Source of the DNA: Trachythela sp. YZ-2020
Lineage: Eukaryota; Cnidaria; Anthozoa; Malacalcyonacea; Clavulariidae
NCBI GenBank assembly: GCA_016169945.1
Contig: JADLSH010000085.1
Location: 1,612,001 to 1,676,000 of the forward strand
Direction: 5' to 3'
Length of the DNA stretch: 64,000 bases
Part shown: piece after piece, positions 33,842 to 45,000 of the stretch
How the letters are laid out: every line of letters begins with the position of its first letter
How positions within the stretch are numbered: the stretch's first letter is position 1
The notes under the pieces: model-generated
What the model saw: only the letters and a program-made list of their open reading frames with translations
The model's database searches: none
Told to the model about the DNA's origin: nothing
Position numbers and translations under genes: made by a program

Positions 33842-34286
33842 GAATAACATAGATATAATTTTTGACGAGTTGAAACGAAATGAAATTGATGTCGATAAGC
33901 AAACTTTATCGTTTCATATAAATACAATTCTCAACCAACATCGAGATCTACAGGGTGTATCATAAAAAAGTGAACCCTTTGAAATGAAATACAATAGGGT
34001 ACAATAGATTATTTGAAAGAAAATGCAAATATGAAGTTCAATTTCAAAAGGTTCATACACCCTGTATACCGTGAAATTGATGTAGATCTTGAACAAGTCT
34101 ACAGAGAAATCAATGTTACAAACTTTGGTCGTATTATTGCCTATTTAGCTTTGGTATGTTTGCAAAGTGATAGCGAGGAATCTATTCGTCACAATGTATA
34201 AATATCCATTAATACATGTCGAATTTTTAATATTCCACGAGCATATACAAACATTGTATGTAAACACAATTCTATGCGATTGTAAG
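33842..34286 (+). pseudogene. left-arm ORF of foldback B, BH1-like, interrupted by a MITE
   Basis: It starts MNNIDIIFDELKRNEIDVDK and continues to HRDL, where a 114-bp MITE (33951-34064) breaks the frame. After the MITE, DLEQVYREINVTNFGRIIAY resumes and stops early at RHNV. Asn-Phe-Gly-Arg-Ile inside an amphipathic helix resembles the BH1 motif of Bcl-2 family proteins. The right arm holds the unbroken copy. Confidence 0.45.
33951..34064. mobile_element. 114-bp mariner-type MITE
   Basis: CAGGGTGTAT at the left and ATACACCCTG at the right, flanked by TA (33949-33950, 34065-34066). The right arm of foldback B reads GATCTATACCG without interruption near 37054, the empty site with one TA. Confidence 0.92.
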
Positions 34287-34390
34287 TCATTTGTAAATCG
34301 TTAACGGCGATTTGAATAAATTGAGAATATATAATTATAGGACGGGAAAATATTGTACGTTAGTAAGGTCTGCTCCTAAGAGCATATCGT

Positions 34391-34543
34391 TTAGGAGTCT
34401 TTTATTTCTTTAAAGAGTTCTCGTATTTCTTGTCTGTCTTCGGGTGATAATCTTGCAATATCTTCAGCTTTCATAGGAATATATTTTGGTCTCTCATGAA
34501 GCAGTCTTTGTTTGTAACCTTCTCGTTGCTCTGGCATCATCAT
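34391..34543 (-). CDS. 50-residue ORF of foldback B, left arm
   Basis: MMMPEQREGYKQRLLHERPK then YIPMKAEDIARLSPEDRQEI and a Lys/Glu-rich end. It is a hydrophilic helical peptide of unknown role. The right-arm copy (36548-36673, plus) is cut short by a frameshift after RQEI. Confidence 0.4.
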   Translation of the reverse strand: MMMPEQREGYKQRLLHERPKYIPMKAEDIARLSPEDRQEIRELFKEIKDS

Positions 34544-34656
34544 TGCTAAATCTTTAGGTCATCAATCTGAAAAGTCTACTCTGGGTCTGCTTCTAAGAGC
34601 GTCATCACTTGCTTGGGTGTATATATATTGTCCGAGTCAACCTCGTAGCTTTTTCA

Positions 34657-34741
34657 CCTTTTAACCATAACTTTACATTTCTTTAACCAATACCGAGCAA
34701 GAAGATCTCTGATAGACTTGTTAACTAATCCAATTTCCATG
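34657..34741 (-). other. 28-codon ORF before an in-frame TGA, left arm of foldback B
   Basis: MEIGLVNKSIRDLLARYWLK then KCKVMVKR and TGA. The frame continues past TGA as KSYEVDSDNIYTPKQVM. The same TGA is present in the right arm (36382-36384). Confidence 0.4.
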
Positions 34742-34774
34742 ACTATGAATATGACTATGACTATGATTATGAGT

Positions 34775-34892
34775 GAATCATTGAATCCTAAGAGTGAATC
34801 ATTGAATCCTAAGAGTGAATCATCGAATCCTAAGATTGAATCATTGAATCCTAAGAGTGAATCATTGAATCCTAAAATTGAATAATTGAATA
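34775..34892. repeat. 21-bp minisatellite block
   Basis: Units of GAGTGAATCATTGAATCCTA. It recurs at 35207-35333 and, inverted, at 35334-35757 and 36150-36265. Confidence 0.9.
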
Positions 34893-34942
34893 TCGAGCGA
34901 TGTTAGCTTCATATCGAGCGAGCCAACCTATATATACCTCCG

Positions 34943-35180
34943 AGCCGACTTATCTTCCTTATCTTTATCTTCCTTATCTTTATCTTCCTTATCTTTATCT
35001 TCCTTATCTTTATCTTCCTTATCTTTATCTTCCTTATGTTTATCTTCCTTATCTTTATCTTCCTTATCTTCATCTTCCTTATCTTTATCTTCCTTACCTT
35101 CCTTATCTTTATCTTCCTTATCTATATCTTCCTTATCTTTATCTTCCTTATCTATAGCTTCCTTATCTTTATCTTCCTAG
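34943..35180. repeat. 12-bp repeat array, left arm
   Basis: About 19 units of CTTCCTTATCTT. The inverted counterpart AAGATAAGGAAG occupies about 35787-35970. The Leu/Pro/Tyr open frame over it is an artefact. Confidence 0.93.
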
Positions 35181-35206
35181 TCTATGACTGTAGTCATGAC
35201 TATGCT

Positions 35207-35757
35207 TAAGAGTGAATCATCGAATCCCAAGAGTGAATCATTGAATCCTAAGAGTGAATCATTGAATCCTAAGATTGAATCATTGAATCCTAAGATTTAA
35301 TCATTGAATCCTAAGAGTGAATCATTGAATCTTAGGATTCAATGATTCAATCTTAGGATTCAATTATTCATTCTTAGGATATATTCAATGATTCAATCTT
35401 AGGATTCAATGATTCACTCTTAGGATTCAATGATTCACTCTTAGGATTCAATGATTCAATCTTAAGATTCAATGATTCACTCTTAGAATTCAATGATTCA
35501 CTCTTAGGATTCAATGATTCAATCTTAGGATTCAATTATTCACTCTTAGGATTCAATGATTCAATCTTATGATTCAATGATTCACTCTTAGGATTCAATT
35601 ATTCACTCTTAGGATTCAATGATTCAATCTTAGGATTCAATGATTCACTCTTAGGATTCAATGATTCACTCTTAGGATTCAATGATTCAATCTTAGGATT
35701 CAATGATTCACTCTTAGGATTCAATGATTCACTCTTAGGATTCGATGATTCACTCTT
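35207..35757. repeat. 21-bp minisatellite across the axis of foldback B
   Basis: Six or so units in one orientation switch at about 35333 to about twenty units of the reverse complement (TTAGGATTCAATGATTCA(C/A)TC). The switch point is the symmetry axis of the element. Confidence 0.93.
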
Positions 35758-35786
35758 AAGCATAGTCATGACTATAGTCATAGACT

Positions 35787-35970
35787 AGGAAGATAAAGAT
35801 AAGGAAGATAAAGATAAGGAAGATAAAGATAAGGAAGATAAAGATAAGGAAGATAAAGATAAGGAAGGTAAGGAAGATAAAGATAAGGAAGATAAAGATA
35901 AGGAAGATAAACATAAGGAAGATAAACATAAGGAAGATAAACATAAGGAAGATAAAGATAAGGAAGATAA
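35787..35970. repeat. 12-bp repeat array, right arm
   Basis: AAGATAAGGAAG units, the mirror of 34943-35180. Confidence 0.92.
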
Positions 35971-36297
35971 GTCGGCTCGGAGGTATATATACTAGGCTCG
36001 GAGATATATACTAAGCTTGGCTCGGGCCTATTCTTATATGTTAGAGCTCGGGCCTATCCTTACATCTTAGAGCTCGGCTCGAAGCTAAGCTCGCTCTATA
36101 TGGAGGTTGGCTCGCTCGATATGAAGCTAACATCGCTCGATATTCAATTATTCAATTTTAGGATTCAATGATTCACTCTTAGGATTCAATGATTCAATCT
36201 TAGGATTCGATGATTCACTCTTAGGATTCAATGATTCGATTCACTCTTAGGATTCAACGATTCACTCATAATCATAGTCATAGTCATATTCATAGTC

Positions 36298-36384
36298 ATG
36301 GAAATTGGATTAGTTAACAAGTATATCAGAGATATGCTTGCTCGGTATGGGTTAAAGAAATGCAAAGTTATGGTTAAAAGGTGA
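36298..36384 (+). other. 28-codon ORF before an in-frame TGA, right arm of foldback B
   Basis: MEIGLVNKYIRDMLARYGLK then KCKVMVKR and TGA. After the TGA the frame reads KSYEVDSDNIYTPKRVM. Substitutions against the left arm are partly conservative, while the TGA is kept. Confidence 0.4.
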
Positions 36385-36547
36385 AAAAGCTACGAGGTTG
36401 ACTCGGACAATATATATACACCCAAGCGAGTGATGGAGTTTAAGAATAATACGCTCTTAGAAGCAGACCCAGAGCAGACTTTATTTACTTTGTTAAAATA
36501 TATTTAATTGGGTAGACTTTTCAGATTGAAGACCTAAAGATTTAGCA

Positions 36548-36673
36548 ATGATGATGCCAGAGCAACGAGAAGGTTACAAACAAAGACTGCTTCATGAGAG
36601 ACCAAAATATATTCCTATGAAAGCTGAAGATATTGCAAGATTATCACCCGAAGACAGACAAGAAATACTTTAA
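36548..36673 (+). pseudogene. right-arm copy of the 50-residue ORF, truncated
   Basis: MMMPEQREGYKQRLLHERPK is identical to the left-arm copy. Loss of ten or so bases after GAAATAC changes the frame and ends the ORF at 36671-36673. Confidence 0.45.
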
Positions 36674-36836
36674 AGAAATAAAAGACTCCTAAACGATATG
36701 CTCTTAGGAGCAGACCTTACTAACGATGATAAAAATTAATTCTGTGTGTGCTGTATGTACATTGTACAATATTTTCCCGTCCTATAATGATATATTCTCA
36801 ATTTATTCAAATCGCCGTTAACGATTTACAAATGAC

Positions 36837-37166
36837 TTACAACCGCATAGAATTGTGTTCACATACAATGTTTGTATATGCTCGTGGAATATTAAAAATT
36901 CGACATGTATTAATGGATCTTTGTACATTGTGACGAATAGATTCCTCGCTATCACTTTGCAAACATACCAAAGCTAAATAGGCAATAATACGATCAAAGT
37001 TTGTAACATTGATTTCTCTGTAGACTTGTTCAAGATCTACATCAATTTCACGGTATAGATCTCGATGTTGGTTGAGAATTGTATTTATATGAAACGATAA
37101 AGTTTGCTTATCGACATCAATTTCATTTCGTTTCAACTCGTCAAAAATTATATCTATGTTATGCAT
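36837..37166 (-). CDS. right-arm ORF of foldback B, possible Bcl-2-like protein
   Basis: An open frame of 109 residues, the intact partner of 33842-34286. It is predicted all-helical by composition. About residues 44-65 read DLEQVYREINVTNFDRIIAY, where Asn-x-x-Arg-Ile-x-Ala recalls the BH1 signature (N-W-G-R-I-x-A) of Bcl-2 family proteins; in this copy Gly is replaced by Asp, while the left arm keeps Gly. A BH2 motif and a membrane anchor are not evident, and the length is below that of usual family members (150-240). Bcl-2-like genes are known from DNA viruses and virus-like mobile elements, so capture by this element is conceivable. The call is weak. Confidence 0.3.
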   Translation of the reverse strand: MHNIDIIFDELKRNEIDVDKQTLSFHINTILNQHRDLYREIDVDLEQVYREINVTNFDRIIAYLALVCLQSDSEESIRHNVQRSINTCRIFNIPRAYTNIVCEHNSMRL

Positions 37167-37472
37167 TGACTCTATGCATCTATGTTATGCAACCGAAGCA
37201 AGGGAAGTTACTTCAAACACTGTCGATAAAAGACTATGCAAAGATCAAATGTTTGGAAAATTGGACGCTATGGACGCTAACATGGGACGCTAATTAAAAA
37301 GCGATTACTTTTGTGATAAAAATGCTTAAACGACTTTCATGCCCAGGCTCGCCTTGAGTGACGTCATGTGTGCGCACCCTTCGCTCATCCTGAATATTAA
37401 TTACCTCACCCTGAATATTTAATGAACTCACCCCCACGCACCCCCAAAAAAGGGGCTCGAACGGCCTGTATA

Positions 37473-39125
37473 ATACTACTGAAGTCTGGTATGTTACAGT
37501 TTTAGCAAAGGATATTACAAATCTAATTACGTTTTCGTTTGTTTCACTTCTGGTTATTCCTGATCCAGCTATTGTTGGTAGAGCACTCTCATCAATATAA
37601 GTCTGGTTGTTAATTATCTTATAGAGTAAGACCAAGTACACATATTTATGCCAATAAATTATCGGTAGTAAATCAAGTTGATGTAATCTAGTTATGTACG
37701 AGACATTGGTTATAAACCCAAGATTTAAGATGTGTTTGGTTGCTCTTCTCTGCACCTTCTCGATGTCCTCGATTAACTTAATGGACTGTGGGCACCATGC
37801 TAGGGATGCATAAGCAACATTTCTGCGTACAAGTTGTGAATATAAAAGCCTCTTCGCATTGATAACAGTCATCTCCGCGGTAGATCGTCTAATGAACCCG
37901 AGCATTTGGTTGGCTTTCGACCGCATTTTATTCACTTGATCGTTCCATAGTAGCTTAGGACTAATGATAATACCCAGATCAACCTCTGCGTCGGAAAACA
38001 ACAGCTGGTCATTGCCAGGCTTATACGTAGAAATTAAAGGCGATTTCTTTCTGGTTATTGACAGCACTTTACACTTGAATTGGTTAAAGCGTAACCGGTT
38101 TTCTTTCGACCAACAATGAAGACATTGAATATCCTCTTGCAAGGCCAATGCATCACATGGATTCTGCACACATCTATAAAGTTTAGTATCGTCAGCAAAC
38201 AAACCGACCCAAGTAGAAGTGGGTATGTTGTTAGGTAAGTCGTTGATGTACAATGAGAAGAGAAAGGGACCCAGCAACGATCCTTGTAGGACTCCAGATG
38301 TGATTGGCAAAAACGTAGACGTAGCGCCGTGTACAGTTACCCGTTGGAAGCGTACTGATAAGTAATTTTTAAACCACAGCAAGAGAGAACCAGAGAAGCC
38401 GAAATCTTGAAGTGTTTGTAAAAGTTTGGAGTGGTCAACGGTATCGAAGGCCTTAGAAATATCCATGAAAACAACATCAGTTTGTAATCCCCTATCCACA
38501 TTTTTCCCAATAATGAGCTGTGCTTGATCTTCCGTTGACGAAACCATACTGCGCCGAATGAATGTTGGACTGTATACGGTGCGAGAAATGGTTAAGAAGA
38601 CATCGTTCAAGAGTCTTGCTCATGATACATAACAGAGAAATGGGACGGTAATTTTCAACGTGATCTTTGTTTCCTTTCTTGAGTAGTGGAATGATGTTAG
38701 CTAATTTCCGTTCGGCGGGGACCTGCGATAAGCGGAGTGACTTTGTAAACAGGTAATGAAGTGAAGGTGCTAATTGGAAGGCACATTCCTTTAAAATGCG
38801 GGAAGGAAACCCATCAGGACGCCTTTGAAGGATCTAAGTTCTGTAAGGCTTGATACACTTCTTCTAGAGAGAGGTAAATGGATGAGATACTGAACAATGG
38901 AGATGATGAACCAGATTGAGATGACGAAGATTGATCAGAGAAACAGGTGTAGACAGAATGAAAGTACTCATTAAACATTGTTGCAATGTTATTTGGTGTG
39001 TTAGCATGTAATTTAGTCCCAGGATTGTTGGTATTGACTGAGTCGGTGACTGAATTGGGTATATTTCCAGAACTCGACTTGATCTTGAAAACCGACCAAT
39101 CATGAAGTAGATAGGAAAAACCCAA
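37473..39125 (-). mobile_element. LINE D, reverse transcriptase largely open
   Basis: The minus-strand frame 38610-37480 contains VVFMDISKAFDTVDHSKLLQ, SGVLQGSLLGPFLFSLYIND, GLFADDTKLY (catalytic Asp-Asp), the thumb region and the KVQRRATKHILNL C-terminal part, all uninterrupted. Upstream, 39125-38814 and about 38810-38610 hold the connector and RT finger region in shifted frames (SLEEVYQALQNLDPSKAS). Leu replaces the usual Pro of PQGS. No endonuclease is seen, so the 5' end is truncated. Foldback B sits at its 3' side; the last 60 or so codons of the long open frame (to 37294) belong to foldback B and not to the LINE. CR1/L2/Jockey-like. Confidence 0.88.
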
Positions 39126-40274
39126 ATTTTGGCAATAAATCAGCGATTTTAAAGAGTATATCTGGATGATTTGTTACGTCGTTCACAATTTTTACAAATG
39201 GGCATGATAAGGCATGAAAAGTCCGAAAACAAAAAGACACGACAAGTCGCGTATATGTATGAATTTAACCTTATCTTCAACGAAAATATTCATTACACGA
39301 CTTGTTTATATATTTTTATTATACCACAGGTGTTTATACCATTGCTAACAGGTGGGATACTTAATGTAAAAGACCTCCTGTGTTTAAAGCTCAAAAAACT
39401 GTTCTACAATGCGGTTGTGTTGTGCCCTGATACAAAACAACCAGATATAAACAAAATGACAATCTGTGACTTCCCAAACTTTGGCAGGATGTAAAGTATT
39501 TAATTTTCGGGTTTTGCTTAAAGAAAACATTAAAAACGATTAATCGTTTCTTAAGCGTTAAGTTTCGGCACCAAATGTCAACTATCAATAAACAAGCTTT
39601 CAAAGCATCAAACCAACTAACTTCCAGACGAAGGGCCTTCGCTCGAAACGTCGAAGTTCTCATTGTATTTTTCAGGTAGTTTTACACAACAGTCAACCGC
39701 CGTATTTGCTATACTCTACCCACACTGGCACCGCACGTTCAACATATAGTATATTTGCATGTCGACTGTTTCACACTCACTCCTGGCTTTCAATGATAAA
39801 TAAAAGTTGTTGGGAAACTCAAACGTGTTTTAAAAACAAACAAAAGTAATCACTTACTGCTATTTTCAGAAATATTAAGCTCAAAATGACGATCAAAATA
39901 AAAATAAGCATTTTTCAACTTTCGAACGGTGTTTTCCTATACTTTACTCTTTAGTTAGGAAATTCGACGAGCGAGACTTGCCAGCAGCCACACGCCGGAG
40001 CAATTTGCGTGGTGCGTGGAATTGCGTCAGCCTGGGGACAAAAACATCAAAGGCAAGATTAGTGACGAATGTTCTCAGACGAATATTTTTCGTTATTCGT
40101 CTGTCTCAGGCTAGTCCATATCTGATAATCCTTAATCTGTGATTCAAGCTTGTAGTTATTGCCAAACAATGAAAACATTGAAAAGCTTGCGAATGACGTC
40201 AGTGATTACATGTTAGGGGAATATCAATATTGATCTTTGAACAAAATTGTTTACGTACTGTGTTTATATACCAC
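39126..40274. other. intergenic repeats, no gene supported
   Basis: It contains the AGACGAAGGGCC-type repeat (39620-39690). Other open frames are unremarkable. Confidence 0.4.
39615..39690 (+). repeat. repeat with hammerhead-like core (AGACGA...CGAAACGTC)
   Basis: AACTTCCAGACGAAGGGCC, then TTCGCTCGAAACGTCGAAGTT, then TTTTTCAGGTAGTTTT. AACTTC and GAAGTT can pair around a core in which CAGACGA and GAAAC sit where a hammerhead ribozyme has CUGANGA and GAAA. Related copies occur at 44606-44700, 47580-47640 (minus) and 17150-17215. Confidence 0.6.
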
Positions 40275-40278
40275 TTAA

Positions 40279-41483
40279 GGTGGCTCCCTACAGTTATAGT
40301 ACAGTTTGAAACACGATCTATATAGATCAGACGTCTCCTCGCGTTCCACGCGTGGAATCTTCGTGACCCGGCAGAAATTTTGAAACACAGAAACAAAGCC
40401 GCGGGAAGTTATTTTCGGAGAAGAAACCACAAGTTTTTCATTATAATCGTAAATCTTTGAAATTTAAACAGTACGTATGTTTTTAACCAGTTTCTAAGCT
40501 TTCTTTTAGTGTGTTTTTACCTATATATGTTCAGTATTATCCTTTATAATGTTCAAAATCTTCGACTTAAAAAAACTTGCATTGACTTAAAAAATCTGAA
40601 ATTATATTTTAATTATATTCTCTTCAAGGCAGTCTAGGACTGTCAAAGTAATATAATAGTTTTCAAAGCAATTGAAAGTTTGAAACTTATGTTATTCCTG
40701 TAGTGTTTGACATATTAAAAACTACAATACAGACAGTTTAATAATACGAGTTGTTTGAATGTTTGAAAAGTTGTCACACCGATATCGATTTTAATAACCA
40801 AAACAAATTGAAGAGACGTTATTTCCATGGTAATTAATCATGCATTTTCATCTCAAACAAGAAGAAATAGGAATAAAATACACAACAAAGAACCAAGCAC
40901 AACACTATACACTCGTTTGACGCATTATAATTCAGACGCATGCGCAAAATGCGATCATGTCGAGTCGATTTTTTTTGACGTCAGCAACTTCAACTGGAAT
41001 TTCGAGCTGTTTTTCTCCTGTTTCCTTCGGTGAAAATTTTTAAAACTTTGCACAATTGTTAAACAAGGCAAGAAGAAAAATATATCCAAATTTCAAAAAA
41101 TTCTACAGATAAGTTTCTCTGTAATCGAAATTCCAAAATATCTCGAAAACTTATTTGTAAACTACCCTTCAAATTTTGATATGTTATTCCTTTGTGGACC
41201 ATAGATCTTCCAAAAAAAGTTCAGAAAAATTGACCGAAGGAAAAAAAAGATATTTTCGATTCAATCTGAAATTAGACAATATAAGCACAAAAGATAAGAC
41301 ACTATGGTTGCCATAGCAACACCAACACTATTCCTGTTTGTCCATAAATGGACAGCCCAAGACCTCTTTACATTCGTGGAAATATTCATTTTGCCCTGTC
41401 ATAAGTGTATCTAATAAAAATTTGGTTGAAAGCGAAAGTTACTGAAAAGTACACATAGTTTTACAGAACTGTAGGGAGCCACC
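40279..41483. mobile_element. 1.2-kb TTAA-type DNA element, non-autonomous
   Basis: GGTGGCTCCCTACAGTT at 40279 and its exact inverse AACTGTAGGGAGCCACC ending at 41483, flanked by TTAA (40275-40278, 41484-41487). This is a Kolobok or piggyBac style target site. No transposase ORF is present; a 68-codon open frame at 40827 is unremarkable. Confidence 0.9.
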
Positions 41484-41492
41484 TTAATATAA

Positions 41493-41688
41493 AAGAAATA
41501 GAAAAACTCGTCTTGTGCCTTCATTGTGTGATAAAGCACTCGGGGAACGTTAGGAGAACACTCGAGAAGCTTGTAAAACACTCGGCTACTCCTCGTGTTT
41601 TACACGCTTCTTTCGTGTTCTCCCAGCATTCCCCTCGTGCTTTATCACACCATAAAGAACGCGGACTCGTTTTCTATTTCTTAAATAC
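41493..41688. mobile_element. hairpin MITE of about 196 bp
   Basis: AAGAAATAGAAAAACTCGTC mirrors GACTCGTTTTCTATTTCTT (with one extra base), and GTGTGATAAAGCACTCGGGG mirrors CCCCTCGTGCTTTATCACAC. The inner AACACTCG...CGTGTT steps lead to an apex near 41585. Confidence 0.88.
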
Positions 41689-42097
41689 AATATTGTGCTG
41701 AATATTAAATCGGCCACAGGAACATGATATTAAACAGAGTACCAAACACTTCCTGCTTAGGTGTGAATTTCGCTAAGACTAAACATCCGCTTCAGTCAAC
41801 CAGCTTTTCAATTCCAAAACTTGAATACTTCCTTCCTTTCTTGAATACTTCCTTTTTCAATGCATATATGGCACAACTTTCACTGTTGTTTCTAAGAGAT
41901 AAACAAAGCGAACGTATATATATAATTGCTTGCGTTTGAGCGGATGAACGTTGGCATGCGCTGCATATAATATTGTTCTTGTCCTTATTTGCGTAACATA
42001 ATATTTGCATGACATAATATTTGTATACATATACACGATCATTTGTGCATCCTTTGGAGACAAATACAAGCAATATAGACGAACATTCATCAGAACT

Positions 42098-45000
42098 ATG
42101 TTTTTGGAAGAATTAATTGGTGGTCTTGTGGCCATTCTCTCGAGTATAATTGCTCAGACACCACCGATATCCAGAGAAACTTTGCAAAGAGACTATACTT
42201 TGATATTTGAAGAAAATCCAGAAGAGGCAGAACTATGCGATGGCTTAATACACCGTGAATACGAGCAAGAGGCGCAGCGCGAGTTGCCTTATTATGAAGA
42301 AGATATATCTGTTTTGCTGGAAGCTGATGAACAACCAAAGCGAAATCTCTGCCAATCATTTATCCGAAGTTGTAAGACTAATATTGGATTAGTAATGGCC
42401 GCCTTTTTCATATTAGGTTTGCTCATAGTTGGACTGGTCTATCTTGACTTCAATACAGGTGATGCGTGTATAGAATGGATGTACAACAATCTCAAAGTTA
42501 CATCACACATAAGGACTGTACGAATGGTGGGAATCTGTCTCAAATTACTGCCGCAGTTTACATGGTTTTCAGTAAGCGTTATTATGTTGTGGGGTTTCAG
42601 AGAGTTCAAAAAGAATTATCTCTGGTTTATGTGTGTCATTCAGCTGGTGACAGGATCTATAGCTTGTGCTAATAAAATTATCGCATTTGATAATTACAAC
42701 AAATACAGGTCAGTAGTAGGTCGATAAATAATGGTAATTGCACTGAGTGGAATGCAATTTGTTCTGAAATTAAACGCGTGATTACAAAATCGCACGACCG
42801 CGAAGCGGAGTGCGATTTGTAATCACAAGTTTGATTTCAGACCAAAATTGCACGACACGAAGTTTAATTTCCACTTTATATTCATTTTGAAACCTAAATA
42901 ATTTTTTAAACTGGAAGCGGTATTTTATTAGTCTTTGTTTACAATTGACATACCCACGATACTCCCTGAGATGCCGTAGCATATAGAACAACATGAATTG
43001 TAAGTCACAATTAAATTGACAAAAACAGCAAAATGCGAGTTGATTTTTAGAATAAAGACCGCAAAAGTAAGCAAAGATATCGTAGACTTTACGTGTAAAT
43101 TAATAAACGTTTCTTGTGATTTTGTGCATTCAAGCATCGACACTACGGTCGATCATTCCATATTTTGATACCTTGTGGCTTTGTGTTCAGTTTTGGCTGT
43201 TAATTGCTCAAATGAAACTTTTTTGTTGTTGACATTTTGATGTTTCATTCAACATTTTGTTGATAATTTGACCAGTATTTGTGGAAAATTCTTTGATATT
43301 CTTTTAAGTTTGACGCCTTTATGTTGATTTTTATGAAAAAAACTGCAGTGATGCAGTCTAGAGTATTGACAATTTATGGTGAACAGATTTGGTCATTTGT
43401 CAGATCACATTTTTCTTTAAATTGATTGACTAGTTGAATTCTATCATTCAGTCTTTGATTGTGTGGGTTGTTTGTGGTGAGTCAATCAATCTGATTGGTT
43501 TAAAAATGATGCGATTAATACTCAAAATGATGCGAGCAAAGCTCAAAATAGTGCGATTTGGGAATTAATCGCACTAATTTTGACTAATTAGATTGCAAGT
43601 TAAGAAATGCCATTGATTTCAAAATGAATATAATAAATAATGGTAATTAGTTAGTTTGTAAATAATTTGGCCCGTGCCAGTCGAAGGCGTGTAGTATATG
43701 CCTGCAAAGCCGCCACCTTTTTGCAATCAAAAAGGTTGAAAATATCACGCGTATACCTGATCTCTACGAATAGAACAAAGCTGTTGGCTAAGTTAGTCAT
43801 ATGACGAATTCTGATTGGCTAGGGAAAACCAACAGGTTATGGCCTCTAAGCGAGACTGATCGATAAATTTTCTAAACATTTAGAAATAATACAAAATTAT
43901 ATCCCAGCAACATGATTTTCTACGTTAGCAAACGGACTAGTCGACATGAGCTTCTACCAAATCTGTTTCGATATCCTCATTTGCTCTAAGCGAATTCCAG
44001 CATACATATTCCTCAGGTCAAAGGAAATCTGAAGGAAGGAGGTTAATACGTACATACCAGTGAACTCTACATAAACTGGAACGCTAACTCCAATCATCAA
44101 GTCCTGTGATTGGATGAAGCCAAGTTGAAGCTAAGAGCGGGAACGCGCGGGAAAAATGCACTTTCAAAAGGACTAGGGAGAGTTTCAAGTCCAGGTATTG
44201 AAGTCTATTTTGAGCTTTTAATCATTGCTGTAATTGCTGTAAAACGTGAGTAAATCCGTGTTTTCCAAGTGGTGTTTTTTTCGGCTCCATACGTACATGG
44301 CGGCCATCATAAGTGGCTTCAAAAATGGCGGCCAAGTTATCGTTCCAGTCTATTCAGAGTTCACTACCTTCAGTTCCGGGTCACTCGTGATCTTGCCTTT
44401 ACCTATATACTATTACTGAGGTAACAAATTATTTCATTCCGACTCTTTAAGCAGATCATACCGAATTTTACTGCCCAATTAATGTCATGCATACCGAGAT
44501 TGGTATCCAACGGCACAAAAAAATGGGAGGGATCGGACTGTATATTACGAATTATTTCTTTCTTGAGTTTTGGGTTACCGTGTAGGTAGAAATTACCTTT
44601 ACCTTTGAGCAAAGGCCCTTCGTCTGGAAGTTGGTAGCCAAAGGCTCTCCGCTGGAAACATTGAAGTGCTGTTTGAAATTTTTCCAGATAGTTAGATACT
44701 TACGCTATAACCTCGTGAATATCACCAACTCATCAACTTAGTGACTCGTTTCATTGATTTTTCTTTAGATTACTCAGCAATTTCCTATTTATGTTTTCCG
44801 TTATCTGTGGTGCATACCTAGTTGCTCGTAAATTCAAGAAAGTCAATCCAGAAATATCGTATAGTGTGTTCCGCATCTTCTTCATCCTCTCGTGTGCCAT
44901 CTTAGGTTCTGTTATAGTTGCTTATATCTACACCTACGTTATTGTAAAGTATTTTAAAGCAACTGAAGGCAGGGTGAAGAAAACCGTAATCGCCGCACTA

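Larger units (their letters stand above)
33541..37468. mobile_element. foldback DNA element B, nearly whole-length inverted repeat
   Basis: CAGGCCGTTCGAGCCCC at 33541 is mirrored by GGGGCTCGAACGGCCTG ending at 37468. TA/TATA flanks both sides (33537-33540 and 37469-37472). Both arms (about 1.8 and 2.1 kb, axis near 35333) carry, from outside in: a Bcl-2-like ORF, two small oppositely oriented ORFs, a 21-bp minisatellite, a 12-bp CTTCCTTATCTT array and more 21-bp units. The element is inserted in LINE D. No transposase was seen. Its design parallels foldback A, yet the sequences are unrelated. Confidence 0.88.

Noticed and set aside
34900..35157. Open frame of Leu/Pro/Tyr repeats
   Set aside because: Direct translation of the 12-bp CTTCCTTATCTT array; no independent coding signal.
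35599..35944. Open frames of SESLNPK and IFLMF repeats
   Set aside because: Translations of the 21-bp and 12-bp satellites of foldback B.
42005..42097. Upstream extension of membrane paralogue 2
   Set aside because: No matching extension in paralogue 1, where MILEELIGGL is the conserved start.
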